64,000 bases of DNA, from contig JASFAU010000013.1 of NCBI GenBank assembly GCA_039704465.1, positions 496,001-560,000 on the forward strand, written 5' to 3'. Positions within the stretch are counted from its first letter, which is position 1; each line of letters starts with the position of its first letter. The DNA is from Plasmodiophora brassicae. Its lineage: Eukaryota; Endomyxa; Phytomyxea; Plasmodiophorida; Plasmodiophoridae. The notes beneath the pieces are model-generated. The model saw nothing but the letters and a program-made list of their open reading frames with translations, had not been told where the DNA came from and ran no database searches. Position numbers and translations under genes: made by a program. Below, one piece after another: positions 21,990 through 35,600 of this stretch.

Positions 21990-23448
21990 ATGGAGAATCG
22001 GCGACGACGGCACGTCGCGTCAGATACAGCGAGGCAGCAGCGGTCGCCGAACGTAGATGATGATCGCCATGACAGGCCGCAGGCGTCTGTGCCGCAGGGA
22101 CAGCCACAGTGGCTTCGCGATGCGGTTCGGGAAGGGCTGGCGATGAAGGCGGCTGCCGCTGCGGCGCCGCCGTCGGAGGCGCCAACGCCTGCCAGTCGAG
22201 ATGAACACGAGATCGAGCTGAATGACTATCAGGTTGGATGGGGTTCCTTGCTTCTGCGAACCGTGACTGAATTGTTTCGTAGGTCAGGTTGCCAACTCCA
22301 CCGTCATCTCCTCGAAAGAGGCTCGCCGAGGAGGAGGACGATGCCGCGCTGGCATCGAAGCGTGCCAAACCGGTGAAACCGTATACCTCGACAGTTGCCA
22401 GTGTGGCCAAGATTGGTTGCCGGAGCGTGGATGAATTTGAACGCGTCCGAACCATCAGTGAAGGAGCATACGGCGTTGTCCATGAGGCCATAGATCGCGC
22501 GACAGGCGAAGGTATACTATCGCCGTTATTACCGATACGCCGCACGTATTCATATCATGCCTAGTGGTTGCTTTGAAGAAGATCAAAATGGACACTTCTG
22601 GGGCCGGGTTTCCAGTAACGTCTCTCCGAGAAATCAACATTCTGATGTCCTTAAACCATTCGAATTTGGTGTCTCTTCGGGAGATTGTCGTTGGAAAGCA
22701 TCCCGGATCGGTTTTTATGGTCATGGAGTACATGACCTATGAAGTCAAGTCGCTTATCAAGGCGAAGAAGGAGCCGTTCTCGCAAAGCGAGGTCAAGTGT
22801 CTGCTTCAGCAACTGCTTCGTGGCGTCGCCTACCTCCATTCGCACTGGATTATCCACCGGGATCTGAAGACATCCAATCTGCTGCTTGATCATCATGGCG
22901 TTCTCAAGATTTGCGATCTCGGCTTGGCGAGGAGATTCGGTGATCCGCTCAAGCCTTACTCGCCCCTTGTCGTCACGCTTTGGTACCGCTCTCCTGAGCT
23001 TCTACTGGGTTCCCCCATGTACAGTACCGCGGTCGACATGTGGAGTGTCGGTTGCATATTCGCTGAGCTATTGACGAAGACGCCGTTGTTCGAAGGCGCG
23101 CGTGGCGAGCTTGACCAGCTGCACAAAATCTTCTCCTTGGTGGGTTCGCCCACCGAGTCGAACTGGCCTGCGTATTCGAAACTGCCTCACGCCCAGAACT
23201 GGACCTGGAAGCCATGTCGAGGGCGTCTTTCCGAATTGCTCCCACGAAGATCCGTCACCAGCGCCTCATACCTAACCGGGAAAGGCCTTGACTTGCTGCA
23301 GCGGCTGCTGGCATTGGATCCTGACCAGCGAATATCTGCCAAAGAGGCCCTGGAACACGACTGGTTCAAAGAGGCGCCGAAACCTCAAGATCCGGCTATG
23401 ATCAGCACTTCCATACCTGCTGACGTATTACGGGGAGCACGTGTATAA
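21990..23448 (+). CDS. CDK11: Cyclin-dependent kinase 11 (PITSLRE-type)
   Basis: CDK11 kinases act with L-type cyclins in transcription and splicing control. Model join(21990-22232, 22283-22511, 22565-23448), 451 aa. The N-terminal ~110 residues are basic/disordered. The kinase domain begins [20 protein letters not shown], as in CDK11. It has VVALKKIKM (Lys), [12 protein letters not shown] (the PSTAIRE-equivalent, PVTSLRE instead of PITSLRE), [15 protein letters not shown] (catalytic loop), [10 protein letters not shown] (DLG in place of DFG), [14 protein letters not shown] (activation segment, SPE instead of APE) and [18 protein letters not shown]. All catalytic residues are present, so it should be active. 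The introns are 50 and 53 nt; the second splits the VVALKK block. It converges with the FAD oxidoreductase gene. Confidence 0.94.
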
Positions 23449-23542
23449 TCTCTTACGCGTATACTAATTGAAATACAGATCCATGCACCATTTAGGCGAC
23501 GAAGTCGACCTGACGTCATCGGCTATGTGGTCCCGTTACCGC

Positions 23543-26118
23543 TTATCGGGATTGGGACATGCTCCCGCCGCTTGCCTTGGACCACGCTAACGAGCGTGAT
23601 GTCCCGCCGCCGCCGCTGCTTCCTTCGTTGGCCTTGCCGCTTTCGACCATGTACTCGAAGCGCGTTCGGCCCTTGTCGACCTTCGGCCAGCAGAATATGT
23701 CACTGGTCTCGCATCCGTTCGGCACCTGTTCGGACGGCTGACTGAACATCTCTGTCTTCCGATGCAGGACTCGTATCCGTCTTGGAAGCTGTTTGTCGCA
23801 ATCCCACTCGGTCCTTGCGGTCATCATTTCGGCTGCATACGGTGCCTTGTCCGGTTCGGTTCTGAACACGGTGATCGTATCCAGCGTGGTCAGCTTGCAA
23901 TCCAGGATCGGTCGTTGGATAACGACCCGATGTACATGTCGAATGAATTCCGTCGACTTCTGGAGCGACAGCAGGATTCGGTATCGGTCGAGGATGCGGC
24001 CACACGCGTCCGACGTTTCCCTGCCGAACCAGTCCATCTTCTTCACGACGACGACTTCGCTAACGTCGGCCAGCGACGGTTGCCGCGTGACAATCTGCCC
24101 GAGAGGGTTGTCGAAGTTCGACACGAACGACGGCTCCGGCGTGATCCTCCCACTACCTCGTTTCCATTTCCTCATGCGGCCGCCGGGCAACGATACCCTG
24201 CCCAGCTCGGCGTCAGCGTACCTCGTGGATGACGACGGCAGGACAGCAGATTCGTAGCCAGTCGAGATATTCAACCACGCGACAAGGAGGTGATATCTGC
24301 ACCTGACGATCGGTACTTAATATTGCTTAACGCCGTTTCTCCTGCAGAGCAGCCCCGCTTCATCGTGGATTGAACCTCGGGGCCGACACTCGGGACAGAT
24401 AGTTCTGATCGTACGCAGCGAATGCACGATGGCCGGTATGGCTTAGGTTGTCGCGCGTCCATTCCGTCTTCGACACGAGCAGGTTGGCGTCCAGCAGGTG
24501 GTTGTTCAACGTCGTTCCCTGTTGCGGTGTCAGAGCAGCCAGATCAGGGTGCCATCGCGCCCCACCGTCGAGAACGGTTTCCCAAACGCGGCATCACCGA
24601 CGAGCACAATCGGGACGTGCTGTTTCACGTCATCGTAGTCGGCCTCGACATACGCTGTCGCTCGTTTCGATTTGAAGTGCGCCGCCGCCAACTTGTGCAA
24701 CGAGCACGGCATCGGGCCAACGCGTCCCTCCATGTCAGCCTGTTCCGGGGGACGTTCATAACGAATAATTGTACCACCGGCCCAGTTGGTTACCAGGATC
24801 TGGCGAACAGCAGCAACGTGCCCTTTCCGATCGCTCCCGGTGCCCACGCGGGCGGCAGCCCAAGCCTGTACCATGGTCCCGTGTCGATCCTGCTCGTCGC
24901 AGGCGGTGCCTCGCTCGAACAGGTCGTTGTGGATGCCGATGATCCAGAGACGGCCACGAGAGGAGGAGGACGTGCTGGGCGGCCTGACCAGGATCCGCAG
25001 GTTGGACGGGTTGGGCACAAGGTGAACGCATTCGGCGAGGCGTTCGACGGTGCCGGTGTCGGCGGCATCGCCACCCTTCAGGAACGTGAAGATCAGGGCG
25101 TTCTCGCTGCGACCGACGCTGACCTGCATGCCCAGGCGCTCTCTAACGCCCGGCGAAGGCGATCCGCGCCCACCAGCCCAGATGACGCAGTCGGCACCCA
25201 TGTCCAGCATCTCACGGTTGCCTTGCACGTTCCGATGCTCAACGTGGACTCCAAGCGTGCGCTCCAGGAACGGACGGAAGCGCCGCTCCAGGGCGTTGAT
25301 CGGACAGGACGGCAGGACATCGTTATCCACGCTGGGAATCACCCGGGATAGCATCGCATGTGTCGCATGGTGGATCACGATGGTCTGCGTTCGTCGACCC
25401 CATTCCTTCCCTGATCGCCGCTCGAAAACGTGTATGATGGGGAACGCCGGCGAACGAACAAACTTCAGCTCGCCGTTGCTGTTTGCTAGAAGCCTGCCGT
25501 GCTTCATACAGATGAGGATGGCGGTGAAGAGCCCAACGGGTCCAGCTCCGATTATGCTACCCGGAAACGTTATAAGGACGTTGCGGTTAAGGCGCCAGGC
25601 GCCTACCAGATTCTCGTTGGCCTCGATGAGGCAGATGCGGGCGCGGGACGCGGTAGCGGCCTTGGAGGCTTCACGGTGGACTCTGGCCTAAAGCGTTGTC
25701 GTCTGAGTTCCAGGGCGTCCATCATGGATCGCTGTTTGGCGACGATCTCCTTCTGCAGGTCAAGTTCGCGTTCCCTCTGTTTTCGCAAGGCGACCGCGAT
25801 CCGCTTCATGGCGGACACTTGCGCATCGGCGACGAACGTGGACACCAACGATTGTTCCTGGGGGCGATAGGGCCTCGGAAGCTTCCTGGATTGAGATGGA
25901 TTCTTACGGTTCAGGTGGCGGTGTCGCGACGGGGCCGACGACGGCCTGGAGCGCTCCCCGATGTGCTCATCTGGTGACGATACAACCTGTTCGCGAACCG
26001 AGGGGGCGGACTGCCTCCGGTGCGAAATAATCGGAACGAGCGTCCTCGGAACGGACGCCGGCACGGGTTCGGCTCCTGAACAATACGTGCGTCCCCGTAT
26101 CAGCATCGCCATCGACAT
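23543..26118 (-). CDS. FAD-dependent oxidoreductase with long N- and C-terminal extensions
   Basis: A Rossmann-fold flavoprotein of the monooxygenase-like group. Exon 1 (26118-25607) encodes ~170 basic, disordered and helical residues (SRHRHLNRKNPSQSRKLPRP and a helix near MKRIAVALRKQRERELDL). A 50-nt intron then joins exactly into CIIGAGPVGLFTAILI, the FAD GxGxxG motif. Exon 2 (25556-24566) ends in the second FAD motif IVLVGDAAFGKPFST, continued by exon 3 as GTTLNNHLLDANLLV. From there two endings are possible: stop at 24360 (553 aa), or a fourth intron 24297-24375 leading into a 754-nt exon to 23543 (799 aa total, frame preserved). The extra domain has GRVSLPGGRMRKWKRGSG and VVVVKKMDWFGRE but no family I know. 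If not fused, 23543-24178 may be its own gene. The substrate is unknown. Confidence 0.72.
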
Positions 26119-26663
26119 CGACAGGACCGTACTGGATATATACGCCTCGGGCACGCGCCCCTACGCACGTCATCGTCCTCATATGATCATCCCTCCCCCG
26201 GGACGAGAATGGAACCTCCACCAGTATCGCCTGCTTCCCTCCGTCCGCCAACCAAACCCAATGCGGTTTACTCAATGGGACGGCATCGGGGTCAGTTAAC
26301 AGCCTGCAGGCAGCTCTGCGTTTGGAACGATCAGGTGTCCCGTGTCCGCGGTACCACGGAGTCCTGTTTTGGGGACGTGTGGCGGTTCCAGCGAGGGGAG
26401 GATGGATTTTCGGATCCCCGTCCCGAAAATACTTAATCGCTCGGGGCGTGACGCTCTCAGTCGAATCTGAGACTGGCGGTCTACCTATATCGCTAGGCCC
26501 ATAGGCAGGCGAAGGGATAGGCCCATTGCGAACCCGGGGGCGGACACGGGCGGCCAGCAGGGTACCCTCGTGCGATCCCGGTCCCTATTCGACGCACATT
26601 GGGACGGTTGGCCGCGGCCGTCGACGAATATCGCGTCGTGCTTGACGTCGCGTCGTCGGCGCC
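26119..26663. promoter_or_regulatory. Divergent intergenic region before the giant HECT gene
   Basis: 545 bases between outward-facing starts of the FAD oxidoreductase and the HECT ligase, the longest divergent spacer here. It is AT-richer than coding DNA. No definite motif identified; it must hold the promoters of both genes. Confidence 0.4.
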
Positions 26664-29600
26664 ATGGGCAACAACCCGTCCATCGTTGGGGATGTCGGCG
26701 CCAGCGACGAAACCGACGAGAAGTGCGTTCCCCTGAATGACGGACCGTGCTAATTTCTCATCATTGGCGTGCAGGCTGGTCGCCGCCAACGAGGACATTT
26801 TCGAAGAGGGATTCCTGAAGCGATACGCCCGCGATTTCAAACGGCCCCGCTTCAAGAAATTCGACACGCGACCGGAATCGACCGGGCCCGTATTCGGGTT
26901 CCGCCCGCACACGAAGAAGGTCCAGCACGAACTCATGGAGGACATCGCGAGCCTAAGCAGCGACCGGAAATCGAACGCGTATTCGATTGAGATCAACAAG
27001 CGCATCCACGCCATTCGCAAGATCCACAATGCGGTCCGGCGTGAGATCGTTCGCGATCGGAACCGGACGCAGGCCTCCGCGAACGCGCTCAAGAGCCGCA
27101 TCGAGACGGACGCGCCGCCGTTGCCGGCCAGCGCGAAGATCGGCATTAAGACGTCGGTGAAGATGTTCCTCATCTTGATCAAGTCGGCGCAGCAGACGGA
27201 TTCCGGCGTCATGGATGACATCCTCGACCTGCTGTGCGAGATCCTCGATGATACGCCACCGTTGACGCTGACTGATGGGCCGAACTTCAGCCCCGACATC
27301 GCCAACGGCCTCCGACCTCTGCTGGACTACATTCGCGCGCTGGTCATCTCGGGCGACCATTCCGCTGAACGGCGCTCCAAGGCGACCACGGTCCTGTTTG
27401 GGATCGCCCTGGCTCGTGGGTCGCTGCTCGAGCTGCTGTCGCTCTGCAAAGTCCTGCTTGCAAGTGACCGTGAAGGCAAAGGCGGCCTGTTCGCCATCGG
27501 CTCGTTCCTGCGCTGCCTGACCAGTCATCAGTCGAGCTCCAGGAACGGCGGCAGCACACTGGCGGCGGCTGGCTCGGATGGCCCCGCGTCCGCCGAGGCT
27601 CTCCACTCCAACGTCATCGCAAAGGCCGCCCTAGTCGACCCCTCCGCTGCTCTTGTGCGCAAGCTATCGTTAGCATCCGAAAGGCGGCACAGCCTGACGA
27701 GCCTCGGCGGTGGGGCCACACTTGCAAGTGCTCGTCGTCGCGGTAGTGTCCCGGGATTTGATGGGGACGACCAGAAAGAACCCGCTGTTGACGGTATTGC
27801 TTCTGACACGCGTTCGGCGGTCTCTCCGAGCGCGTTTCCACACGCGCCAGACGAGGTCATGCGGCGTTGTGTACCTGATCTGGCCGGGTTGAGCTCGCAG
27901 GACCCTGTCGACAGCCGCATTGCGATTCTTGTAATCATCGCGCAGCTCGACCGGCTGTCACAGCCATTCGCCCGACAACCCGATGAGGACATCTGGAATG
28001 ACGACCCAAATCGCCTTGCCGTCCTGTACAAACCGCTGTGCGTCGACGTCAAGCCCGAAACGCTGGTTGTTCTATCGGACATCCTCGACGCCGTCTCTCC
28101 TGGGTACTTCAACAGCCGGGCGTGTCCCGATTCGATGTACATTCCGAACATGTACATCGTTGTTGCCTGTCTTCGGATCCTGAAAGTGCACTTGTACCAA
28201 CTGGTCCGTGCCAAGTTGCCGCATAGCGAGTTCAGTATCGGCCCCGATGTTGTCGACCGTATCCGTGTCCAAATCTTTCGGTTCCTGGAGACGCCATCGG
28301 CTGCACGCTCAGACGAAGTGCTGATGGGCACGTCTGCGATCGTCTCGTCTGTTGTCCAGTCTGAAGCCGCGCAGATACTTGCCGAAGCATTTGAGTTCTT
28401 CTATTCAGCTGTGTCTGACCAAGTTGCTTACTTGGGTCGACTCATCGGCAAGTTCAACGCAGCCAGGGCCAGAGCTGACGCCCCTGTGGCTGCGGGCGAC
28501 GTTTTATCCGGACCTGAGCGCGACCTTCTCGAGCTGCTGTTGTCCCGCTTCGCATCATTCAGCGCCGGCTCGCTTCTGCTGGATGAACTTGAGCAGGCGT
28601 CCTTGCATGGGTCTCCATCGCCATCCAGCCCCATGGTGATGGGAGTTCTGAACAGCCTGATTTCGGCTAGCGTCAACGAAGTAACCGATGCCCTTCGTTC
28701 CACAGGCAAGACACTGCCGGATTCAAACATCCTGGTAATCTTGCAGAACTTCCAGAAACATCTGCTATCAAGGGCAGGCCTGTATTTGGAGCCGCCTGCA
28801 GCGGCTTCATCCGAATCCACAGGCCGGAACCGATCCAGGCACTCGGAATCCGACGTTGTACCTCAGCCTGCCGGTGATGATGACGATGAACAGGCAGCTG
28901 GTGGAGTTTCCTCGTCTACATCCCCAGTTCGGCGGCAGGCTGACGCTCTTGATACGGATGGGAACATGGATGTTAATGATCCGTCTTCCGGCAACAACAC
29001 TACGGATGATGCGAGCGGGGCCCCCATGGCTACGAGAGCGGTGGATGAAACGATGGCCGAAGCGGCCAATGGGCATGCAATCTCTACCTCTGGCCCGCCC
29101 CCGTTGGATCGCGACAGTGCAAGTTCGTCTATGGTCGAATCGTTACCGGAGGTCGAGGACCCTGAGAAGATCCGCATCCGCCGGGCGATGCTGGCCGTCG
29201 TTTGGGAGTACAGCAAGACACTACTGTCGGCGTCCTTTGGCGTGGTCCGATTGGCATCTGACATTGTCGCCAACGACCAAACTTCTGAAGGTCTTAGGCG
29301 CGTCGGCGAAGACATCTTACGGGAATCTCTGGTCTGCAAGCTGACGCGGCCCTTAATTGCGTCTTTGTGCCTGTTCGCCGGCCAGGCCGATGGCCCTGAA
29401 ATGGCTCTGTATCTTCTTCCGATCTTGTCAGAGTTCTTGACGCAGTGTGACCGATTGTGCTGCTTCGTTCGCGAAATCAGTCTGCCGGAACACGAAATGT
29501 CGGTGGACAAGCGCCGCGTCGTACAGAGCCGTCACCCGTACAGAAACAATGTTGATCGGGAGGAGGTAATCACGATCAAGGATGCTCAGTCGATGGTCGT

Positions 29601-32600
29601 CACTTTCGACACAACCCGATGCAGTACGCAGTCTGAGGAGGATTACGTACAGCTGTTCCGGCTGCCCAACAAGAAGGATGCTCTGACTGACCGTCTGTTT
29701 GGTCCCGCTGACGGCAGCAATTGGCCTGCTGAACCTATCGCTGTGCCCGGTGACACTGTGGTTGTCTACTTCCACTCCGGTTCTTCTGGCTCTGGCTGGG
29801 GATATCGGCTCAACGTTCTCGGTACTGTTCTTGTGACACCGCTCTCTTGGCTTGACGACTTCACTGCGAATATTGCATGGATCTGTGGGAGGCTGGGAGC
29901 GGCGCTTATTGTGGGCCCGGCTGTCGGACGGTCTGAACGGGAGCTCCAGGGTTCAAATGCTGCTCTGTTCAAATCTGGTGTTGAACAGTCGCACGGCCTC
30001 TTCCCGTGCCTTTCGCCTTTTCTTATTGAATCTGGCCTTGACCTTAATGATCCAGCATTGGCTCCTGGTGATGTGCATCGGCCTCAGGAGAAACCTCCTG
30101 GAAGCCCTATGCAATCCTTGATGTCACCAGGCGATCAGATGCGGTTCCTTCGAAGCATTGTGGCAAACGAGGACGTTGGGCGCATTCTACTTGCCAAACT
30201 CAACCGGCTCATCCCCGATCGGCATATCGTCCAACGGTCTGTGTCCGATCACGCCAACAAAGCGACGGCTGGTGTATTCGCAGTCCTTCTGAAGCACACG
30301 CGTTGCGTCGAGCTGGCAATGGCCGTCGTGAACACGCAGGATGACGATGCCAAACCACCGGATAGAATCGTCCGCCTTTGGAAGAAGGCCCAGGAGATGA
30401 AGCTTGAACTGCGTTCGCTGAAGGCTCAGGGCGAGGATATTGACGCGTCGCTAAGCGTCATTGGGGAGCGTGTCGAATTTCTGCTTCACATCTGTGCGGA
30501 CGACGGGTTCGCTGCCGTCAACGAGCCTGACGGTGGCGCAACTGGAAACGACTTCCCGTCCTGCGGTAGCGACAAGCATGGCAACGGAACTGAGGCGTTT
30601 TTAACGACATCGTCTTCGGAAGGCGACCTGGCAATGCTAACGGCTATGCAGAATGGGAACTTCGAGTCTGCTGTGAGCTCGGAGTCGGCATCTGGCGGCC
30701 CAAGCTCTAACTTGCCCTCGCGTGCCAATTCCATAACAGAGCTGACCGGACCCCTAATCCTGATGCAGAAATCGAACAAGTGGACGCAAGCCCGTGTGAT
30801 GACCAAACTTCTCAAGAACACAATGAAAGCGCTGCGCCGTCTGAAGGAGCTCATGCTTGTACGAACACGCCTGGCTTCCGTTAAGCAAGATCCAGAATCT
30901 GTCTTGATTCGCGTTGTCATGAAGTTCATGCTGGCTCGTTACGTTGACCTTGATGCCATTAACGAAGGCTTGGTCGCTCAGAGAACCAGGGCCGTCATGC
31001 GACTTCTCGGTCTTCGGCAGTTCTTCAAACTGGTCAAGTCGGTCCGACGGCCAGGCCTTCTGCCAGAATTGCTTTTCCATCTCAATGCCGCGTTTCGTCG
31101 TTCTTCTGATGTCGGCACCAAGGTAGCAAAAGTCACGAAAAGGCATCTTACTGCGGATGTCCCTACCGTCGGCCCAGTTCTCACCGAGCAGTTGCACGAG
31201 ACATATTTCGACATTGTATCATCGCTTATGACGCGGGATGAACTCGATGACGTTTCTCGCCTTCACCTTCTCGACGTTTGCAACATCGATTTCGCTCCTC
31301 ACGATTTGATGATCTTGCATCGAATCGGCCTTGTGGAGTGGCTGGCGCCCATCTTTGCATTCACTGGGTCGAACAAGGCCCTCCTTCTCGATGACGTTGC
31401 CCGTTCAAATTGCGTTCGCCAAGCTCACTTGAGGCGCTGCCCTTGGAACATCCGTTTCGGGGCGTGGTCCTTGTTCCGAATGCTTGCGTATGCAGCGTCC
31501 AGTAATCCCGCTCCATCGATTGATTGCCTCGACGTCATATTGCGAACATCTTTTGAGCATATTTCATTGCTCTGGCGGATGCGCCAACATCAGGAATCAT
31601 CATCGGCTATGCAGTTGCGATCTGTGCTTGCCGACGCCGCTGACATGGAAATCGACCAGGATGGCCGCGGTGCCCAACCCAATGTGGCTCGTGTCTCATG
31701 GCAGTGCCGACGATGTACGTTCTTCAACGAGAACGCTTCCGAATCATGTAACCTATGCGCTTTGAGCTTCGAGGAGAACGAGGAGCTGGCACGACAGGAC
31801 GAGGAACTCGTCAGCGAGGACGTCGAGCAGAAAGGCCTCGAGTTCGTTTATGAGGCCGACTTCGATACGAAAGGTGTTCTCTACTACTTGGGCACCTCTG
31901 GCGGCACGGAACCTTGGCGTAACCCACACGACCTCGGCGTTGTAAAGGTTACCTCGTCGTCTGTTCAGAGTGACTCGAACCCGATCTCTTCTGTTGTCGG
32001 TCGAACTGCTGTCCGATGTGTGACACAGCCTTCTCCGAACCAATGGTTCGCAGTCGATCTTCTTGAGCACTCTCTTATTCCCACTCGGTACACTCTCCGT
32101 CACTATTCCTCGTGGGACACTGAGGCTCTTCGTTCTTGGAACCTCGAGGGATCCAATGACGGATCGACATGGGTCGTTCTTCGAGCTCATCAGAACGATC
32201 GGTCCCTGGAGAAACGTGGAGCTACTCACACTTGGGATGTTTCCAACTGCACTGAATCGTATTCCCATTTCCGAATCTTCATGACCGGGCAAAACTCAAA
32301 CGACCACTGGTATCTCGCTTTATCGGGAATCGAGTTTTACGGTATCCTTGATGGCGACGCTGAGCTCATATCGTCGTCGACGAGCGCCACTTCGCAGGGG
32401 CGTGGGTCGGGGCATGACGCAATGCATCGTGCCCCTTCTGGAAGCACACATGATTACTGGGATATACGGGATACGCGAGAAATTGAATTCGGCGGCGACG
32501 ATCCGACTCGACCAACTGTCATTACGCACACCAATACGACTGAATCATGGCATACCGTCAAAGGTGTCCAAGCCTATTCGTTTGGTCGACATCTTCTCGA

Positions 32601-35600
32601 GTTCCGAATCGACCGGGATGGACATGGTAGTAATTCGTGGAAATTTATTATTGGCGTTGTTCCCCATCGGTTCATGATCAATAACACGAGCACATGGATC
32701 GGATCGCAGGGTGGCTGGGGCTACATCGGCGGCCTAGGTCACAAGAATTACAATTCCAGCACGAACCGGCCCTATGGCGCCACGTACACAGCTGCGGACA
32801 CTGTTGGGGTCCAATTGGATTTCGATGCGGGGACCATTGAGTTCTTCAAGAATGGCGTCTCGCAGGGTATCGCTTTCGACAACCTTACTGGCCCTGTCTT
32901 CGCTGCAGTCTCCATGACCGGCTATCAATCAAGGGTCGCCTTCATGCAAACTCCTGTCCCTGAAGAAGATCCACGGATTGCTGATATCGACCACACATCA
33001 TGGCACGTTCGCATTCGCGAAGCACATCTCGGAGACGCATCTGTATTCTGGTTCAAGAACGATTTCGATGACGTCGGTCTTCGAGGACGTCCTATTACCC
33101 GTCAGGAAGCGCCCGCTGTCGGCGAGCTAGACGCGTATCTCAACCAGTATCTTTGGATGCTTCTTCGATGCTGCCCCTTCCCAGCTGTCCAGAAGATCCT
33201 TACGTCGCGTTCATGGATACGTATGATTCTCGATGCAGCGGCGCATGGATCGCCTCTTGGTCGCCTACTTGCAGTTCGAATCTGCCGGTATATTCTCCCA
33301 GGAATCTCTCCTAGCGATGACAGACTGATTTCGTCGGCCTTCCAACTGCCGTCACCTACAGCGTCCCCCACCATCGACAATTCTCCCGGCTCATCAGCCA
33401 TGGTCATCGACGATGGCTGTACTGCTAATGTTGCTAGCTCCTCGCGTGCTGCTCCAGGAGCGTCTCGCAAATACGAGCTGATTGCTGAATTTCTTGAGCG
33501 CGCCGCTGACGCTAGCTTCCAGTTGCCTCCTCGGTGTGATCCCTCCTCAGCGCGTTCCGCAGCTATCGATGACGTTGAGTCCAAGTCTCGAAAAGCAGCG
33601 ATCGATGCGTCTCTTCGTCAGTATAAGCAACGGTGCAGTGCGCGTTCTGGGCCTGCTTCTCTTTCATTCGAGGTCAGACGTGGTACGATTGAAATTTCTG
33701 GTTGGCATCATCTCAAATCTACAACGGGCTTTGCCACTGCGGTTGCCGATGTCTCCGTCTCCTCTGGTAAGTGGTACTTCGAAGCTGTCCTTGAGTCCGC
33801 TGGCCTTCAGCAGATCGGGTTCTGCCTTGCGGAATTCAGCCCTGCTGGTGCCGGAGACGGTGTTGGTGACGATAAAGTCTCCTGGGCCTACGACGGGCTA
33901 CGTGGTAAAAAGTGGCACGACGGTTCGGCAGCATACGGAGCAAGTCAGGCGCCATGGAAAGTGGGCGATGTTGTTGGCGTTCTTCTCGACCTAGATGGTT
34001 CGGGGGAAATTCGGTACACCCTGTCTGGCCAGGACCTTGGTCTCGCCTTCTCCAACATTCGGGGAAACGCCTCGGGCGATTCGTCAAAGCGCTGCTCGGG
34101 CGGTGCGTCTGTGTATCCTGCCATTTCAATGTCGGCCGGAGAAAGCATTCGTTTCGTGTTCGACCCGAGTAAATGGACCCACAATCCCCCTGATGGCTAC
34201 TTTCCTCTTGTTGGCGATAAGCCCACTGTCCAGCAGAGTCGATTTGTTCCCTGGAGCATCGAGAGCGATGCTCTCGGAAGCGAATATGTGTCATTGTCAC
34301 GCGTCTTGATGCGGTCTACCCTCTGGAAAGTTCTCTTCAACGATGTTCTCTGGTCCGGGTTGCAGCATCTCGTCAGAATCCCATCGGAGTTCGATTCGTT
34401 GTGTCGCGTTCTCCGCTTGCAACATTCGAAAGATCTCGACTGGAGCGCGCCAGCTGTTCCTGGAGAGTTCTGCGCCGCCGTTCGTCGTGTCGTTTCAGCT
34501 CTATCTGTACTCGGTGGCAATATCGAATCCATCCGGCAGGGCGCGCGGGTCGCAGTGGATTCAACTGATGGCCAGTCGTTGGAAGGCACCGTCACTCGCA
34601 TCGTTCGTGAACCGAACCGGGGCATTGTCGTCGTTGTCAACCTTGACAACGGGGATGATGTTACTGTGAGCGAGGCTGCTCAGCTTTCTGCTCGATCGAA
34701 CGTCGAACTGTCACTCTCCCATATAAAGAACCCTTCCGAGCTTCTGAGGCTGCTGGGCACGTTCCTATCGACTCCGATTTCAAAGAACGTCGCTCGTCTA
34801 CCCACTGCTCGCCAGATCCTCATGCAGATGCATCGGCAAGCGCTCAAGGTTCTTTTGGGACTGTTTGAGAATCCTGATTTCGTTGCGCTTTTCATCGATG
34901 CTGGATTCGGGAACCTGATTGGTCAGCGGGCCCTTGCAACTACGGAACCCCTGGCGGATGGTCTCGTCAACATGACCAGCAACCTCGAAGCGCGCGCGCT
35001 TGCACTTGAGAAGCGCCGACGGGAGTTGCATGATCCGGAATGTGCTGATGAAACGGGAAGTCTGCTTCGCTTCTCCGGCGATGTAGTCTACTCGAAGTCG
35101 GTGGGCCCATCTGAGGTCAACGCGCGTATTCCAGTGATCTCGTTTGACGATTCGACGTTCGTTGAGCAACTCTCGGCTCCCGACGAGTCGCGCATTGAGG
35201 AATTGTGCATTTGGAGCGACAGCCTGTTTATAACTGGCTTGCGCGTCACCTACCGATCTGGCGACAACTCGGGTGCGACTGAAAATGCCCCTCGCCATGT
35301 TGGGTCTACTAGCGACGTTGGCACTTCTACGATCGTCTCGTTCAAGTCTGATGAGTATATTGTTCGGATGGAAGTGATGTGCTCTCCAGCTCCTTCCGAG
35401 TCTCCAACGGCTGGGAGTCCGGACGCATATGCAATTTCGTCTCTAGTCATAACAACCAATCACGATGTCGTCTACAAATTCGGTCGATCACATGGCGATA
35501 ACAGCCCGATTGATGCTGCGGACGGCAACTCTGCGTCAGTCACCGTCAACACAGGGCATGGGGTTGTCGCGTTTTACGGTCAGATCGCATCTCACCTGTT

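Noticed and set aside
24530..25351. Plus-strand frame within the FAD oxidoreductase region
   Set aside because: The minus strand carries both FAD motifs and a splice-consistent model; the plus frame lacks any motif.
26737..26774. ATG at 26737 as start of the HECT protein
   Set aside because: It lies inside a 52-nt GT-AG intron. The exon from ATG 26664 joins in frame and gives a smoother N-terminus.
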